A stretch of 64,000 nt of DNA from JAVDCA01 sp963819385 (lineage in GTDB: Bacteria > Pseudomonadota > Alphaproteobacteria > Rhizobiales > Xanthobacteraceae): positions 2,480,001 to 2,544,000 of the forward strand of contig CAWFVV010000006.1 in NCBI GenBank assembly GCA_963819385.1, in the 5' to 3' direction. Under the pieces are notes generated by a model that did not search any database, was not told the origin of the DNA, and saw only the letters and a program-made list of their open reading frames with translations. A program made the translations under genes and the position numbers. Numbering within the stretch: the first letter of the stretch is position 1; the number at the start of each line of letters is the position of its first letter. Positions 53,160 through 62,846 of the stretch are shown here, in pieces.

Positions 53160-53897
53160 ATGCCGAAATCGCGCCGTACTGCCGTTCCCCGCCACGCCAT
53201 GGTTCTCGCCGCAGGCCTCGGCACGCGCATGCGTCCCCTGACCGACACCATGCCGAAGCCGCTCGTCCCCGTGGGCGGCAAGCCGCTGATCAATCACGTG
53301 CTCGACCGCCTCGCCGCCGCCGGCGTCGAGACCGCGGTCGTCAACGTCCACCATTTCGCCGACCAGATCGAGCAGCATCTCAAGCCGCGCCGTGCGCCTA
53401 AGATCGTGATCTCCGACGAGCGCGACGCCGTGCTCGGCACCGGCGGCGGCATTGCCAGGGCGCTGCCGCTCGTCGGCGCGGCGCCGTTCCTCGTCGTCAA
53501 CTCCGATACGCTGTGGATCGACGGCGTGAAGCCCAACCTGGAGCGGGTCGCCGCCGTTTTCCGCCCCCACGATATGGACGCGCTCCTCCTGCTCGCGCCG
53601 ACCGCGAACAGCGTCGGCTACACCGGCCGCGGCGATTTTGCGATGGCGCCGGACGGCAAGCTGCGCCGCCGCCCCGAGCGCGAGGTGGTGCCGTTCGTCT
53701 ACGCCGGCATCGCGATGCTCTCGCCTGCCCTCTTCCGCGACGCGCCCACCGGCGCGTTCGCGCTCACGCAGCTGTTCGATCGCGCGATCGAACAGGAGCG
53801 CCTCTACGGCCTGCGGCTCGAGGGCGTGTGGATGCATGTCGGCACGCCCGATGCGGTCGCGGCCGCCGAGCACGCGATCCTGGCGAGCGCCGCCTAG
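53160..53897 (+). CDS. murU: Nucleotidyltransferase, MurU-like (MurNAc-1-phosphate uridylyltransferase)
   Basis: 245 residues. NTP-transferase fold: AMVLAAGLGTRMRPLTDTMP, KPLVPVGGKPLINHVLDRLA, DAVLGTGGGIARALPLVG, VVNSDTLWIDGV (metal Asp) and WMHVGTPDAVAAAEHAILAS. MurU uses UTP and MurNAc-1-phosphate to give UDP-MurNAc in peptidoglycan recycling; in Pseudomonas it works with AmgK, whose homolog is encoded just upstream. Start ATG 53160 follows GAGG. Specificity for MurNAc is inferred from the neighbour. Confidence 0.85.
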   Translation: MPKSRRTAVPRHAMVLAAGLGTRMRPLTDTMPKPLVPVGGKPLINHVLDRLAAAGVETAVVNVHHFADQIEQHLKPRRAPKIVISDERDAVLGTGGGIARALPLVGAAPFLVVNSDTLWIDGVKPNLERVAAVFRPHDMDALLLLAPTANSVGYTGRGDFAMAPDGKLRRRPEREVVPFVYAGIAMLSPALFRDAPTGAFALTQLFDRAIEQERLYGLRLEGVWMHVGTPDAVAAAEHAILASAA

Positions 53898-53901
53898 CAC
53901 C

Positions 53902-54056
53902 ATAGGGTGGGCAAAAGGCGGCCCCGAGCACACGTTAAGGCACGATTTCCGACCCGCCGTGCCCACGCGATCGGCGGCGCAACATCCGCGTGGGCACGGC
54001 GGGACGGAGTCATCGCCGAACGGTGGACGTTTCGGCCGCCTTTGCCCACCCTACGG
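53902..54056. repeat. Inverted repeat (TAGGGTGGGCAAA...TTTGCCCACCCTA)
   Basis: TAGGGTGGGCAAAAGGCGG pairs with CCGCCTTTGCCCACCCTA; an inner CCGCCGTGCCCACGCG/CGTGGGCACGGCGG pair forms a second stem. Same family as 33970-34048. Confidence 0.85.
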
Positions 54057-54075
54057 GGCATCGCTATAAGCGCGC

Positions 54076-57000
54076 ATGGGTGTTGAATCCCCCCGCTTGC
54101 CACGCATTTTCACCATTCCGGCTTCAGTGCCGTTCCTGCCGACGCTGGTGCGGGCACTGGTCGACGGCGAGCTGGTGCCGGGCTTTGTGCCGGGCACCGA
54201 TCCGCTCGCGCTCGGCGCCGCGACGCTGTATCTGCCGACGCGGCGCGCCTGCCGGCTCGCACGCGACGTCTTTCTCGATGTGCTCGACAGCGACGCCGCG
54301 CTGCTGCCGCGCATCGTACCGATCGGCGACATCGACGAGGACGAGATCGCGTTTGCCGAGATCGCGACCGGCACCGCTGCCGCCGACGCGCTCGACCTGC
54401 CGCCGGCGCTCGGCGGCCTTCCGCGCCGCATGCTGCTCGCCCAGCTCGTGCTGCTATGGGCGCAGCGTCTCAAGCCGGCGCCCGGCGACCAACCGCTCGT
54501 CGTCGGCACGCCGGCCGCCGCGCTCGCGCTCGCCGACGATCTCGCCCGGCTGATGGACGACCTCGCGACCCGCGAGGTCGACTGGAAGAGCCTCGACGGG
54601 CTCGTGCCCGATCACGTCGACCACTACTGGCAGCTCACCCTCGATTTCCTCAAGATCGCGCGCGAGAGGTGGCCGGAGATCCTGAAGGAGCGCCAGGCGA
54701 TCGAGCCGGCCGAGCGGCGCGACCGGCTGATCAATGCCGAAGCCGCGCGGCTCGCGGCGGCCTCCCACGGCCCCGTGATCGCGGCCGGCTCGACCGGCTC
54801 GATGCCGGCGACCGCGAAGCTGCTCGCCACCATCGCGCGGCTGCCGCACGGCGCGGTCGTGCTGCCCGGCCTCGACACCGATCTCGACGACGACGCCTGG
54901 GAGCTGATCGGCGCGGGCGGCGACGACGAGCGCGACGACAATGGCTGGCCCGTGTTCGGCCATCCGCAGTTCGCCATGCACGCGCTGCTCGCCCGCATCG
55001 GCATCGGCCGCAACGAGGTGGCTTCGCTGCGCACGGCGGCCGCGCACGGCCGCGAGGTGCTGCTCTCCGAGACGCTGCGCCCGGCGCGCGCGACCGACCG
55101 CTGGCAGGATCGCCTGCGCGAGGTGGACGCGCAGCTCACCCGCGGCATCACCGGCGTCGCGATGATCGAGGCCGCCAATGCCGAGGAAGAGGCGCTCGCG
55201 ATCGCGGTCGCGTTGCGCGAGGCGGTCGAGCAGCCGGACACGACGGCCGCGCTGGTGACGCCCGACCGTGCGCTCGCGCGCCGCGTCGTCGCCGCGCTCG
55301 GCCGCTGGAACGTGGCGGCGGACGATTCGGGCGGCGATGCGCTCGCCGATACGGCCGCCGGCGTGTTGGCGCGGCTCGTCGCCGAGCTTGCGCTCGACGG
55401 CGTCGCGCCGGTGGCGCTGCTCGCCGTCATGAAACACGCCCTTTTTCGGCTCGGCAGCGCCGCCGGCGCGCACGCCTTCGCGGTCGCGGCGCTCGAACGC
55501 GCGATCCTGCGCGGGCCGCGGCCGCGCGCCGGCTCGGCCGGGCTCGCGCACGCGCTCGCGACCTTCCGCGAAGAGCTGAGGAAGCTGCGCGCCAGGGAAC
55601 GCTCCGAGATTCATGCCGGCGAGCCGCGCGCATCCGTCGCCGACCCTGATCTTGCGGCCGCCGCCGTGCTGGTGGAGCGGCTGGCCGCCGCGCTGGCGCC
55701 GCTCGAGCGCGTCGCCGGTAGCGCATCGCTTCCATTCCGCACGTTCGCGGCCGCCCATCGCGAGACAATCGCCAATCTCAGCCGCGATGAGGCCGGCGAC
55801 AGCGTCGCGTTCGCGGACACGGACGGGACCGCGCTCGCGCGCTTCTTCGACGAGGTCGCGCAGGACGGCGCCGCCGACCTGGCGGTCGCGCCCAGGGACT
55901 ACGGCGAGACCTTTGCGACCGCGATGGCCGATCGCGTGGTGCGCCGCCCGGGCGCGCCCGGCGCGCGCGTGCACATCTATGGTCCGCTCGAGGCGCGCCT
56001 CACTGAGAGCCGGCGCGTCATCCTCGGCGGGCTCGCCGAAGGCGTCTGGCCGCCGGAGCCGCGCGGCGATCCATGGCTCAATCGCCCGATGCGGCTGCAA
56101 CTCGGCCTCGACCTGCCCGAGCGCCGCATCGGCCTGTCGGCGCATGACTTCGCCCAGATGCTCGGCGCGCCCGAGGTAATCCTGAGCCGCGCCGCCAAGC
56201 TCGGCGGCGCGCCCGCTGTCGCGTCGCGCTTCGTGCAGCGGCTCGCGGCGGTCGCGGGCGAAGCGCGCTGGAAGGCCGCGGTCGCGCGCGGCGCCAGCAT
56301 ATGTCGCGATGGCACGCGATCTCGACCACACGGCCGCGCCCACACCAATCAAGGCGCCCGAGCCGCGTCCGCCGCGCGCCGCGCGCCCGACCGCGCTCGC
56401 GGTCACCGAGATCGAGCACTGGCTGCGCGATCCCTACACGATCTACGCCAAGCACATCCTGCGCCTCGCCCGTCTCGATCCGGTCGACATGCCACCCTCG
56501 GCGGCCGATCGCGGCAGCGCCATCCACGCGGCGGTCGGTCGCTTCGCGCAGACCTACCAGGACGCGCTGCCCGCCGACGCCCATGCCGAGCTGATGCGGA
56601 TCGGACGCGAGGAATTCGCCCCGCTCGACGATTTTCCCGAGGCGCGCGCCCTGTGGTGGCCGCGCTTTGCGCGCATTGCGCGCTGGCTCGCGGACTGGGA
56701 GCTCGAGCGCCGTCCCGGCCTCGCCGAGATGCGCGCCGAAATTCGCGGCGAGGTCCTGCTTGCCATCGGCGAGCGGCAATTCCGGCTCTACGGCCGCGCC
56801 GACCGTATCGAGCGGCGAGATGGCGGCGGCTATGCGATCCTCGATTTCAAAACCGGTGACGTGCCGACCTCCAAGCAGGTGCGCATCGGCATCACGCCGC
56901 AGCTCACGCTCGAGGCCGCGATCTTGCGGCGGGGCGGGTTTCCGGGATTCGATTCCGGCGTTCCGGTTGATGAGCTGCTCTATGTGAAGCTCAAGGGGGG

Positions 57001-57236
57001 TGCGCCGGCGGGCGAGCCCTTGCCCGTCGACCTGAAAGATCGCTCGGCGGATGATGCCGCCGAGCACGCGCTCGCCAAGCTCGACCGAGCTCGCGACGCG
57101 CTTCGAGGACGAAGCGACGCCCTATCGCTCCCTGGTGCTGCCGATGTGGGTCAATCGGTACGGCACTTATGACGATCTCGCCCGCGTCAAGGAATGGTCG
57201 GCGGGCGCCGACGCCGACGAGGAGTTCGGCGAATGA
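54076..57236 (+). CDS. addB: AddB, helicase-nuclease subunit for double-strand break repair (two frameshifts)
   Basis: About 1050 residues. N-terminal inactive helicase-like part: FTIPASVPFLPTLVRALVDG, LYLPTRRACRLARDVFLDVL and LARLMDDLATREVDWKSLDG. Later come RRVILGGLAEGVWPPEPRGD and PWLNRPMRLQLGLDLPERR. The C-terminal RecB-type nuclease is in ALAVTEIEHWLRDPYTIYAK and LYGRADRIERRDGGGYAILD then FKTGDVPTSKQ (catalytic Asp and Asp-x-Lys). One extra base near 56300 (between GAS and YVAMARDLD) and an extra G near 57086 (AAGCTCGACCGAG) break the frame; without them the protein ends at 57236, overlapping addA. Confidence 0.92.
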
Positions 57237-60200
57237 GCGCGCGCGTCATTCCGGACCTCGTGCGCCGGCGCCAGGCCGAAGCGTCCGATCCGCAAGTCTC
57301 GGCCTTCGTCGCAGCCAATGCGGGAGCCGGCAAGAACTCACGTATTGGCGCTGCGCGTGATCCGGCTGCTGCTCGCCGGCACCGATCCGATGAAGATCCT
57401 CTGCATCACCTTCACAAAGGCAGCCGCCGCCAACATGTCGGCGCGCGTGTTCGACACGCTCTCGCACTGGATCGCGCTCGACGACGATGCGCTCGACCGC
57501 GAGATGCGTTCGATCGGCGAGACCGCGATCGGCCCGGCGCGGCGCGCCCGCGCACGCCGCCTGTTCGCGGCGGCGCTCGACACGCCGGGCGGCCTCAAGG
57601 TGCAGACCATCCACGCGTTCTGCACCCGGCTGCTGCATCAGTTCCCGTTCGAGGCCAACGTGCCGGCGAGCTTCTCGGTGCTCGACGAGCGCGCCCAGGA
57701 CGAGCTGCTCGATCGCGCCACCATGGGAGTGCTGCTCGAGGCCGCCAGGACGCCCGGCACAGCACTCGCCGGCGCGCTCTCGACCGCGATCGCATCCGCG
57801 GCCGACCGGACTTTCCGCGACCTCGTACGCGAGCTGATGGGCCGGCGCGACGAAGTAACAGCGTGGATCGCCAGCGCCGGTGGTGTCCCGGCCGCGATCG
57901 ACGGATTGTCGCGCGCACTCGGCGTCGACCCGACGGACGATCTCGCGCGCATCGAGGCCGAGTTGATCGACGGCCCCGATCTGCCGTCCTCGCAATGGGC
58001 CGCGGTCGCGGCGCAGTGCGCGGAAGGCTCGAAGACCGACAATGACCGTGCGGCGCAGTTGCGCAATGCCCTGGCGGCGAGCGGCTCGGCGCGCATCGAT
58101 GCCTATCTCTCGGTCTTCCTCACCGACACGATGAGCCCACGCAAGAGCGTCATTACGACCAACCTCGCCCGCAAGCGCCCCGACCTCGCGGACCGCCTCG
58201 CGCGCGAGCAGACGCGCGTGTGCGCGCTGCTGGAGCGGCGCAACGCCGTCATCTGCCGCGACCGCACCGCTGCGCTCGTCACCATCGGCGCCGCCGTGAT
58301 CGAGCGCTACCGCATCGAGAAGGAAGCGCGCGGCCTGCTCGACTACGACGACCTCATCGACCGGACGCTGAAACTTCTCACTACCGTCAACCCGAGCTGG
58401 GTGCACTACAAGCTCGACCGCGGCATCGATCACGTGCTGATCGACGAGGCGCAGGACACCAGCGAGGCGCAATGGGAGATCATCACGCGCCTCGTCGCCG
58501 AGTTCACCTCGGGCGCCGGCGCGCGCGAGCTCGCCCGCACCGTCTTCGCGGTCGGCGACGAGAAGCAGTCGATCTTCTCGTTCCAGGGCGCGGTGCCGCG
58601 CAAGTTCGACCAGATGCGGCGGCATTTCGAGAGCGCCTATGCGGCGATCGGCGCCGACTGGCGCTATGTGCGGTTCGGGCATTCGTTCCGCTCCGGCCCC
58701 AACATCATGGGCGCCGTCAACGCGGTGTTCGAGACGCACGCGATCGCGGCCAGCCTGACGACGGATGCGGCCTCGGTCGCGACGCACGAGTCGCTGCCCG
58801 ACGCGGCGCCCGGCCTGGTCGAGATCTGGCCGATGATCCGGCCGCCGGAGCGGCGCGAGATCGAAGGCTGGGACGCGCCGTTCGACGCGCTCTCGCTCGC
58901 AAGCCCGCAGGCGCGCCTCGCGCGCCGCATCGCCGACACCATCGCGCAGGGCATCCGCAGCGGCGAGCCGCTCGGCCGCACCGGCAAGCCGATGACGGCG
59001 GGCGACGTGCTGGTGCTGGTGCGTCAGCGCGGCGCGCTGTTCGAGGCCGTCATCCGGGCGCTCAAGGAACGCCACGTCGCGGTCGCGGGCGCCGACCGGC
59101 TGGTGCTCACCGAGCACATCGCGGTGGTCGACCTGATGGCGCTCGCCGACGCGCTGCTGCTGCCGCACGACGACCTCGCGCTCGCAGTCGCGCTCAAGAG
59201 CCCGCTGTTCGGCATCGACGAGGACCAGTTGTTCGCGCTCGCGCATGGCCGAACCGGAACGCTGCGCGCGGCGCTCGCCGCCAAGGCAAGCGAAAAGACG
59301 AAGGAAACCTCCGCTTTTGCGGCCGCGCAGGTGCTGCTCGGCCGCTGCGACCCCGAGGCGCGCGCCGCGACGCCGTTCGGCTTCTATGCCTGGCTGCTTG
59401 GCGCCGCGGGCGGGCGGGCGAAATTCCTGCGCCGGCTCGGCCCCGAGGCCGCCGATGCGCTCGACGAGTTCCTCGCGCTCGCGCTCGACTACGAGCGGCG
59501 CGAGGCGCCCTCGCTGCAAGGCTTCATGGCGTGGCTGCGCGCGGCGCAAACCGAGATCAAGCGCGACATGGAGATCTCCCGCGACGAGGTGCGGGTGATG
59601 ACCGTGCACGGCGCCAAGGGCCTGGAGGCGCCCCTGGTGATCCTCGCCGATACGACTTCTCCCCCCACGGGCCCGCGGCCGCCGCGATTGCTCGCTGTGC
59701 CGGCGCCGCGCGCCGCGCCGGGCACGCCCGACCGCATCGTCTGGGCCGGGCGCAAGATCACGGATGTGGGCGCCGTCGCGGCGGCGCGGCAAGACGCGCT
59801 TGCCGAAGCCGAGCACGAATATCGCCGTCTTCTCTATGTCGCGATGACGCGCGCCGCCGACCGGCTGATCGTCGCCGGCTGCGAGGGCGAGCGCACCCGC
59901 CGACCCGGCTGCTGGTACGACCTCGTGCTCGCCGGCCTGCGCGACCGCGAGGGTTTCGAGACGATCGGCGACGGCGACGCGCAGATCTGGCGCTACCGCA
60001 AGGTCGTCGAGACGACGCCCGGACCCGCGGCCAAGACGACCGCGCAGGGCGAGTTCGCCTTGCGCGCGCCCTTCCCGGCCTGGCTGAGGCAAAACGCGCC
60101 CGCCGAGGCGGAGCAACCCACGACCATCACGCCGTCGGAGGGCGACGATGCGACGCCGGCCGAACGCCAGAGCGCCGGCGGCGAAGCACGCCGCCTCGCG

Positions 60201-60728
60201 ATCGCGCGCGGCACGCTCATCCATCGGCTGATGCAGGCCTTGCCCGACATCGCACTGGCGCGGCGCACCGAGGCGGCGCGGCGCTACCTCGCGCGTGCCG
60301 GCACCGACCTCGACGCGGCCGAACATGACGCGCTGATCGCGACGGCGCTGCGGATCTTCGACGACCCGCGTTTCGCCGCGCTGTTCTCGCCCGGCAGCCG
60401 CGCCGAGGTGCCGATCGTCGGCCGCCTTGCGCGCCCGGGGCGCAAGCCGCTGCTGGTCTCCGGCCAGATCGACCGGCTCGTCGTCACGGCCGAGGCAGTG
60501 CTGATCGCCGACTACAAGAGCAACCGCCCGGCGCCGCGCACGCTCGCGGAGGCGGCGAAGTCCCATCCGGCCTATGTGCGCCAACTCGCGCTCTATCGCG
60601 CTGTGATCGGCAAGCTCTATCCCGGGCGCACCGTGCGGGCCGCGCTGATCTGGACCGATGTACCTGATTTGATGGAACTATCGCCCGCCATGCTGGACGC
60701 CGAGGTGACGCGTCTCACCTCCGCGTGA
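57233..60728 (+). CDS. addA: AddA, UvrD-type helicase/nuclease (one frameshift inside Walker A)
   Basis: About 1165 residues. Superfamily 1 helicase with C-terminal nuclease. After VSAFVAANAGAGK an extra A (AAGAACTCACG) shifts the frame exactly at the Walker A Lys-Thr; removing it gives GAGKTHVLALRVIRLLLAGT. Further motifs are ILCITFTKAAAANM (Ia), HVLIDEAQDTSEAQWEI (II), VFAVGDEKQSIFSFQGA (III), RVMTVHGAKGLEAPLVILAD (V) and RRLLYVAMTRAADRLIVAG (VI). The nuclease end shows GQIDRLVVTAEAVLIADYKS. Starts inside the addB stop (ATGA). Confidence 0.94.
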
Positions 60729-60820
60729 GCCCGCCTTGACGCTTCCGGCTGCCGTCCATACGTTCGCGTTCCCTTAGCGGGCAGGATTCGCCCGCTCCCA
60801 CACGAGAATCGAGGTGTCCC

Positions 60821-61153
60821 ATGGGGGTTGGCAAAGTTTCCGATGCGGATTTCGACGCGCAGGTCCTGCAGTCGAAGGAGCCGGTGGTCGTCGACTTCTG
60901 GGCCGAGTGGTGCGGCCCGTGCAAGATGATCGCGCCGGCGCTGGAAGAGATCGCGGCCGGCCCGCTCAACGGCAAGGTCAAGATCGTCAAGCTCAACGTC
61001 GACGAGAGCCCGGCGACCGCGCAGAAATACGGCATCATGTCGATCCCGACGCTGATGCTATTCAAGAACGGCGAGCTCGCCTCGCGCCAGGTTGGCGCCG
61101 CGCCCAAGCAGAAGCTGGAGCAGTGGATCACATCGGCCGCGGCGGCGTCGTGA
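60821..61153 (+). CDS. trxA: Thioredoxin
   Basis: 110 residues with the active site WCGPC at 30-34 in VVVDFWAEWCGPCKMIAPAL, the structural cis-Pro in GIMSIPTLMLFKNGE and the full thioredoxin length. General disulfide reductase; located behind addA as in most Hyphomicrobiales. GAGGTG lies just upstream of the start. A dispersed repeat and a strong terminator follow. Confidence 0.97.
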   Translation: MGVGKVSDADFDAQVLQSKEPVVVDFWAEWCGPCKMIAPALEEIAAGPLNGKVKIVKLNVDESPATAQKYGIMSIPTLMLFKNGELASRQVGAAPKQKLEQWITSAAAAS

Positions 61154-61168
61154 GAAAGGATTATCGTC

Positions 61169-61251
61169 ATGGCCGGGCTCGTCCCGGCCATCCACGTCTT
61201 GCGCTCTGGCAAAGACGTGGATGCGCGGGTCAAGCCCGCGCATGACGGAGA
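61169..61251. repeat. Dispersed intergenic repeat (copy of the metK-trmB element)
   Basis: CATGGCCGGGCTCGTCCCGG through CACGTCTTGCGCTCTGGCA to GCGGGTCAAGCCCGCGCATG. It shares CCGGGCTCGTCCCGGCCATC and CACGTCTTG with 7005-7126. GACGTGGATG pairs with CATCCACGTC inside it. Confidence 0.7.
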
Positions 61252-61268
61252 GAATGGTTGATTAGATC

Positions 61269-61302
61269 GGCCGCAACCATCATGGTTGCGGCCGGTTTTT
61301 TT
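61269..61302 (+). terminator. Strong intrinsic terminator after trxA
   Basis: GGCCGCAACCA pairs perfectly with TGGTTGCGGCC around TCA, then GG and seven Ts (61296-61302). It insulates the next gene from the addAB-trxA unit. Confidence 0.92.
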
Positions 61303-61325
61303 GTGCCCGCGGACGCAAGCATCCC

Positions 61326-62312
61326 ATGACCACCAAAGTCGAACTCACTCTCGCGTGCGGCGACTACGAGATCACGCGCCCGTTGATGGACGGCACGGTC
61401 CGACCCGACGGCATCGACCTCAAGGTCGTGACCGCGATGGACTCGCCGACCCGCCACTGGCGTTTTTTGCGCAACCGCGAGTTCGACACGGCCGAGGTGT
61501 CGTGCTCGTCCTACATGGCGGCGCGCGACAACGGCCTGCCGTTTCGCGCCATCCCGGTGTTTCCGCATCGCCGCTTCCGCCACGGCTTCGTCTTCATCAA
61601 CACCGCCAAGGGCATCGCCAAGCCGACCGACCTGATCGGCAAGAAGGTCGGCGTCAAATTCTTCCTCAACACCGCGGCGCTGTGGCTGCGCGGCATCCTG
61701 GAGCACGACTACGGCGTGCCGTTCCGGTCGATCGACTGGTACACCGAGCTCGACGAGGACATCGCGCAGGTCGCGCTCGACGGCGTGCGCATCACGCGCG
61801 TGCCGCAGGGCAAGACGATCGTCGATATGCTGGTCGCCGGCGAGCTCGACGCCGTGCTGCACCCGGACCTGATCAAGCCGCTGCGCGACCGCGATCCGCG
61901 CGTCGGCCGCCTTTTCCCCGACTACAAGGCCGAGGAGGCCGCGTGGTTCGCGAAGACCGGCATGTTCCCGATCATGCACGTGGTCGGCTTTCGCCAGGAG
62001 ATCGTCGAGAAGTACCCGTGGGTGCCGGTCAACATGTACGCGGCGTTCGAGGAGGCGAAGGCGATCGCGATGAAGCGCATGGAGAACCCGCGTATCGCGC
62101 CGCTCGCCTGGTACCGCGAGGCCTGGGAGGAGCAGCAGACGCTGATGGGGGCCGATCCGTGGGAGTACGGATTGAGCGAGCAGAACCGCAAGAATCTTGA
62201 GACCATGGTCGGCTACTCGCACGAGCAGGGGCTGATCCGGCGGCGGATTCCGCTGGAAGAGCTTTTCCTCAGCGTGTCAGTCGGCGAAGGGCGTGGTGAG
62301 CATACGTTCTAG
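61326..62312 (+). CDS. 4,5-dihydroxyphthalate decarboxylase-like/ABC substrate-binding-like protein
   Basis: 328 residues, the usual length of the family that includes Pht5 of phthalate breakdown. The fold is that of a periplasmic binding protein, but no signal peptide is visible (MTTKVELTLACGDYEITRPL), so it is cytosolic. Typical segments: GTVRPDGIDLKVVTAMDSPT, EFDTAEVSCSSYMAARDNGL, GLPFRAIPVFPHRRFRHGFV and PWVPVNMYAAFEEAKAIAMK. Many family members are not decarboxylases of phthalate, and no phthalate genes adjoin, so the substrate is open. Stands alone after a strong terminator. Confidence 0.78.
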   Translation: MTTKVELTLACGDYEITRPLMDGTVRPDGIDLKVVTAMDSPTRHWRFLRNREFDTAEVSCSSYMAARDNGLPFRAIPVFPHRRFRHGFVFINTAKGIAKPTDLIGKKVGVKFFLNTAALWLRGILEHDYGVPFRSIDWYTELDEDIAQVALDGVRITRVPQGKTIVDMLVAGELDAVLHPDLIKPLRDRDPRVGRLFPDYKAEEAAWFAKTGMFPIMHVVGFRQEIVEKYPWVPVNMYAAFEEAKAIAMKRMENPRIAPLAWYREAWEEQQTLMGADPWEYGLSEQNRKNLETMVGYSHEQGLIRRRIPLEELFLSVSVGEGRGEHTF

Positions 62313-62448
62313 CCACGTTGGCGGCGGCGACCTCGGCCGAACACGGCCATTGGAATCATTGCTGTTATCCCAGTTGGGTCCTTCTGCCAAAATGTCTCGC
62401 CGCCCGCCGGCTTCGTGTTTAGCCACATCGGCCCGCATTCTGACCTGC

Positions 62449-62531
62449 GACGAGTAGCCCGGATGAGGCGCGAAGCGCCGATATCCGGGAACCGTCCCAC
62501 CCGGATATCGCCTTGCGGCTCATCCGGCTAC
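62449..62531. repeat. Inverted repeat (GTAGCCCGGATGAGGCG...CTCATCCGGCTAC)
   Basis: GTAGCCCGGATGAGGCG pairs with CGCCTTGCGGCTCATCCGGC plus TAC, with inner GATATCCGGG/CCCGGATATC arms. A widespread proteobacterial intergenic type. It lies within the 534-bp gene-free stretch 62313-62846. Confidence 0.85.
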
Positions 62532-62609
62532 GAGCTGATGTCGAAGCGTTTTGCCCTACCATTGAAATTTCAGGCGAAATCGAATTCGTTCTGCCAAAAT
62601 CCGAATTTG

Positions 62610-62634
62610 GTTGTAAGATGATTAATATTACAAC
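62610..62634. promoter_or_regulatory. AT-rich dyad GTTGTAA-N11-TTACAAC
   Basis: GTTGTAA (62610-62616) and TTACAAC (62628-62634) are exact reverse complements around GATGATTAATA. It lies in an AT-rich island (about 62560-62660) unlike its surroundings and 213 bases upstream of the ligase gene. Could be an operator or a remnant of foreign DNA; nothing else supports a call. The rest of 62313-62846 shows no gene. Confidence 0.35.
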
Positions 62635-62846
62635 TTATAGTATAAGCCACGTTCGCCATTTGGCGAGGCACGACGTCACGGCTTGCGCCGGGCCAGCATG
62701 CTCGCCGCATACGTCTCGGCATCGTTTTTCCTCGACGATTAAGCGCGAAGCCGGCCGCCAGCAAGAATAAGGCGATCGATTTCGACGAAATTCCCGCCAT
62801 ACGCGTTACAGGTCCGTGTCAACGCGCGTAATCGCCAAGTCCTCCC

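Noticed and set aside
57246..60584. A 1112-codon open frame on the minus strand opposite addA, and similar long antisense frames across the window
   Set aside because: High GC leaves few stops in all frames. These frames have no conserved motifs, no ribosome sites and Arg/Ala/Gly-heavy composition, while the opposite strand has clear conserved proteins.
62415..62621. 68-codon frame in the gap before the ligase gene
   Set aside because: It reads through a dispersed inverted repeat and an AT-rich segment and has no recognisable protein features.
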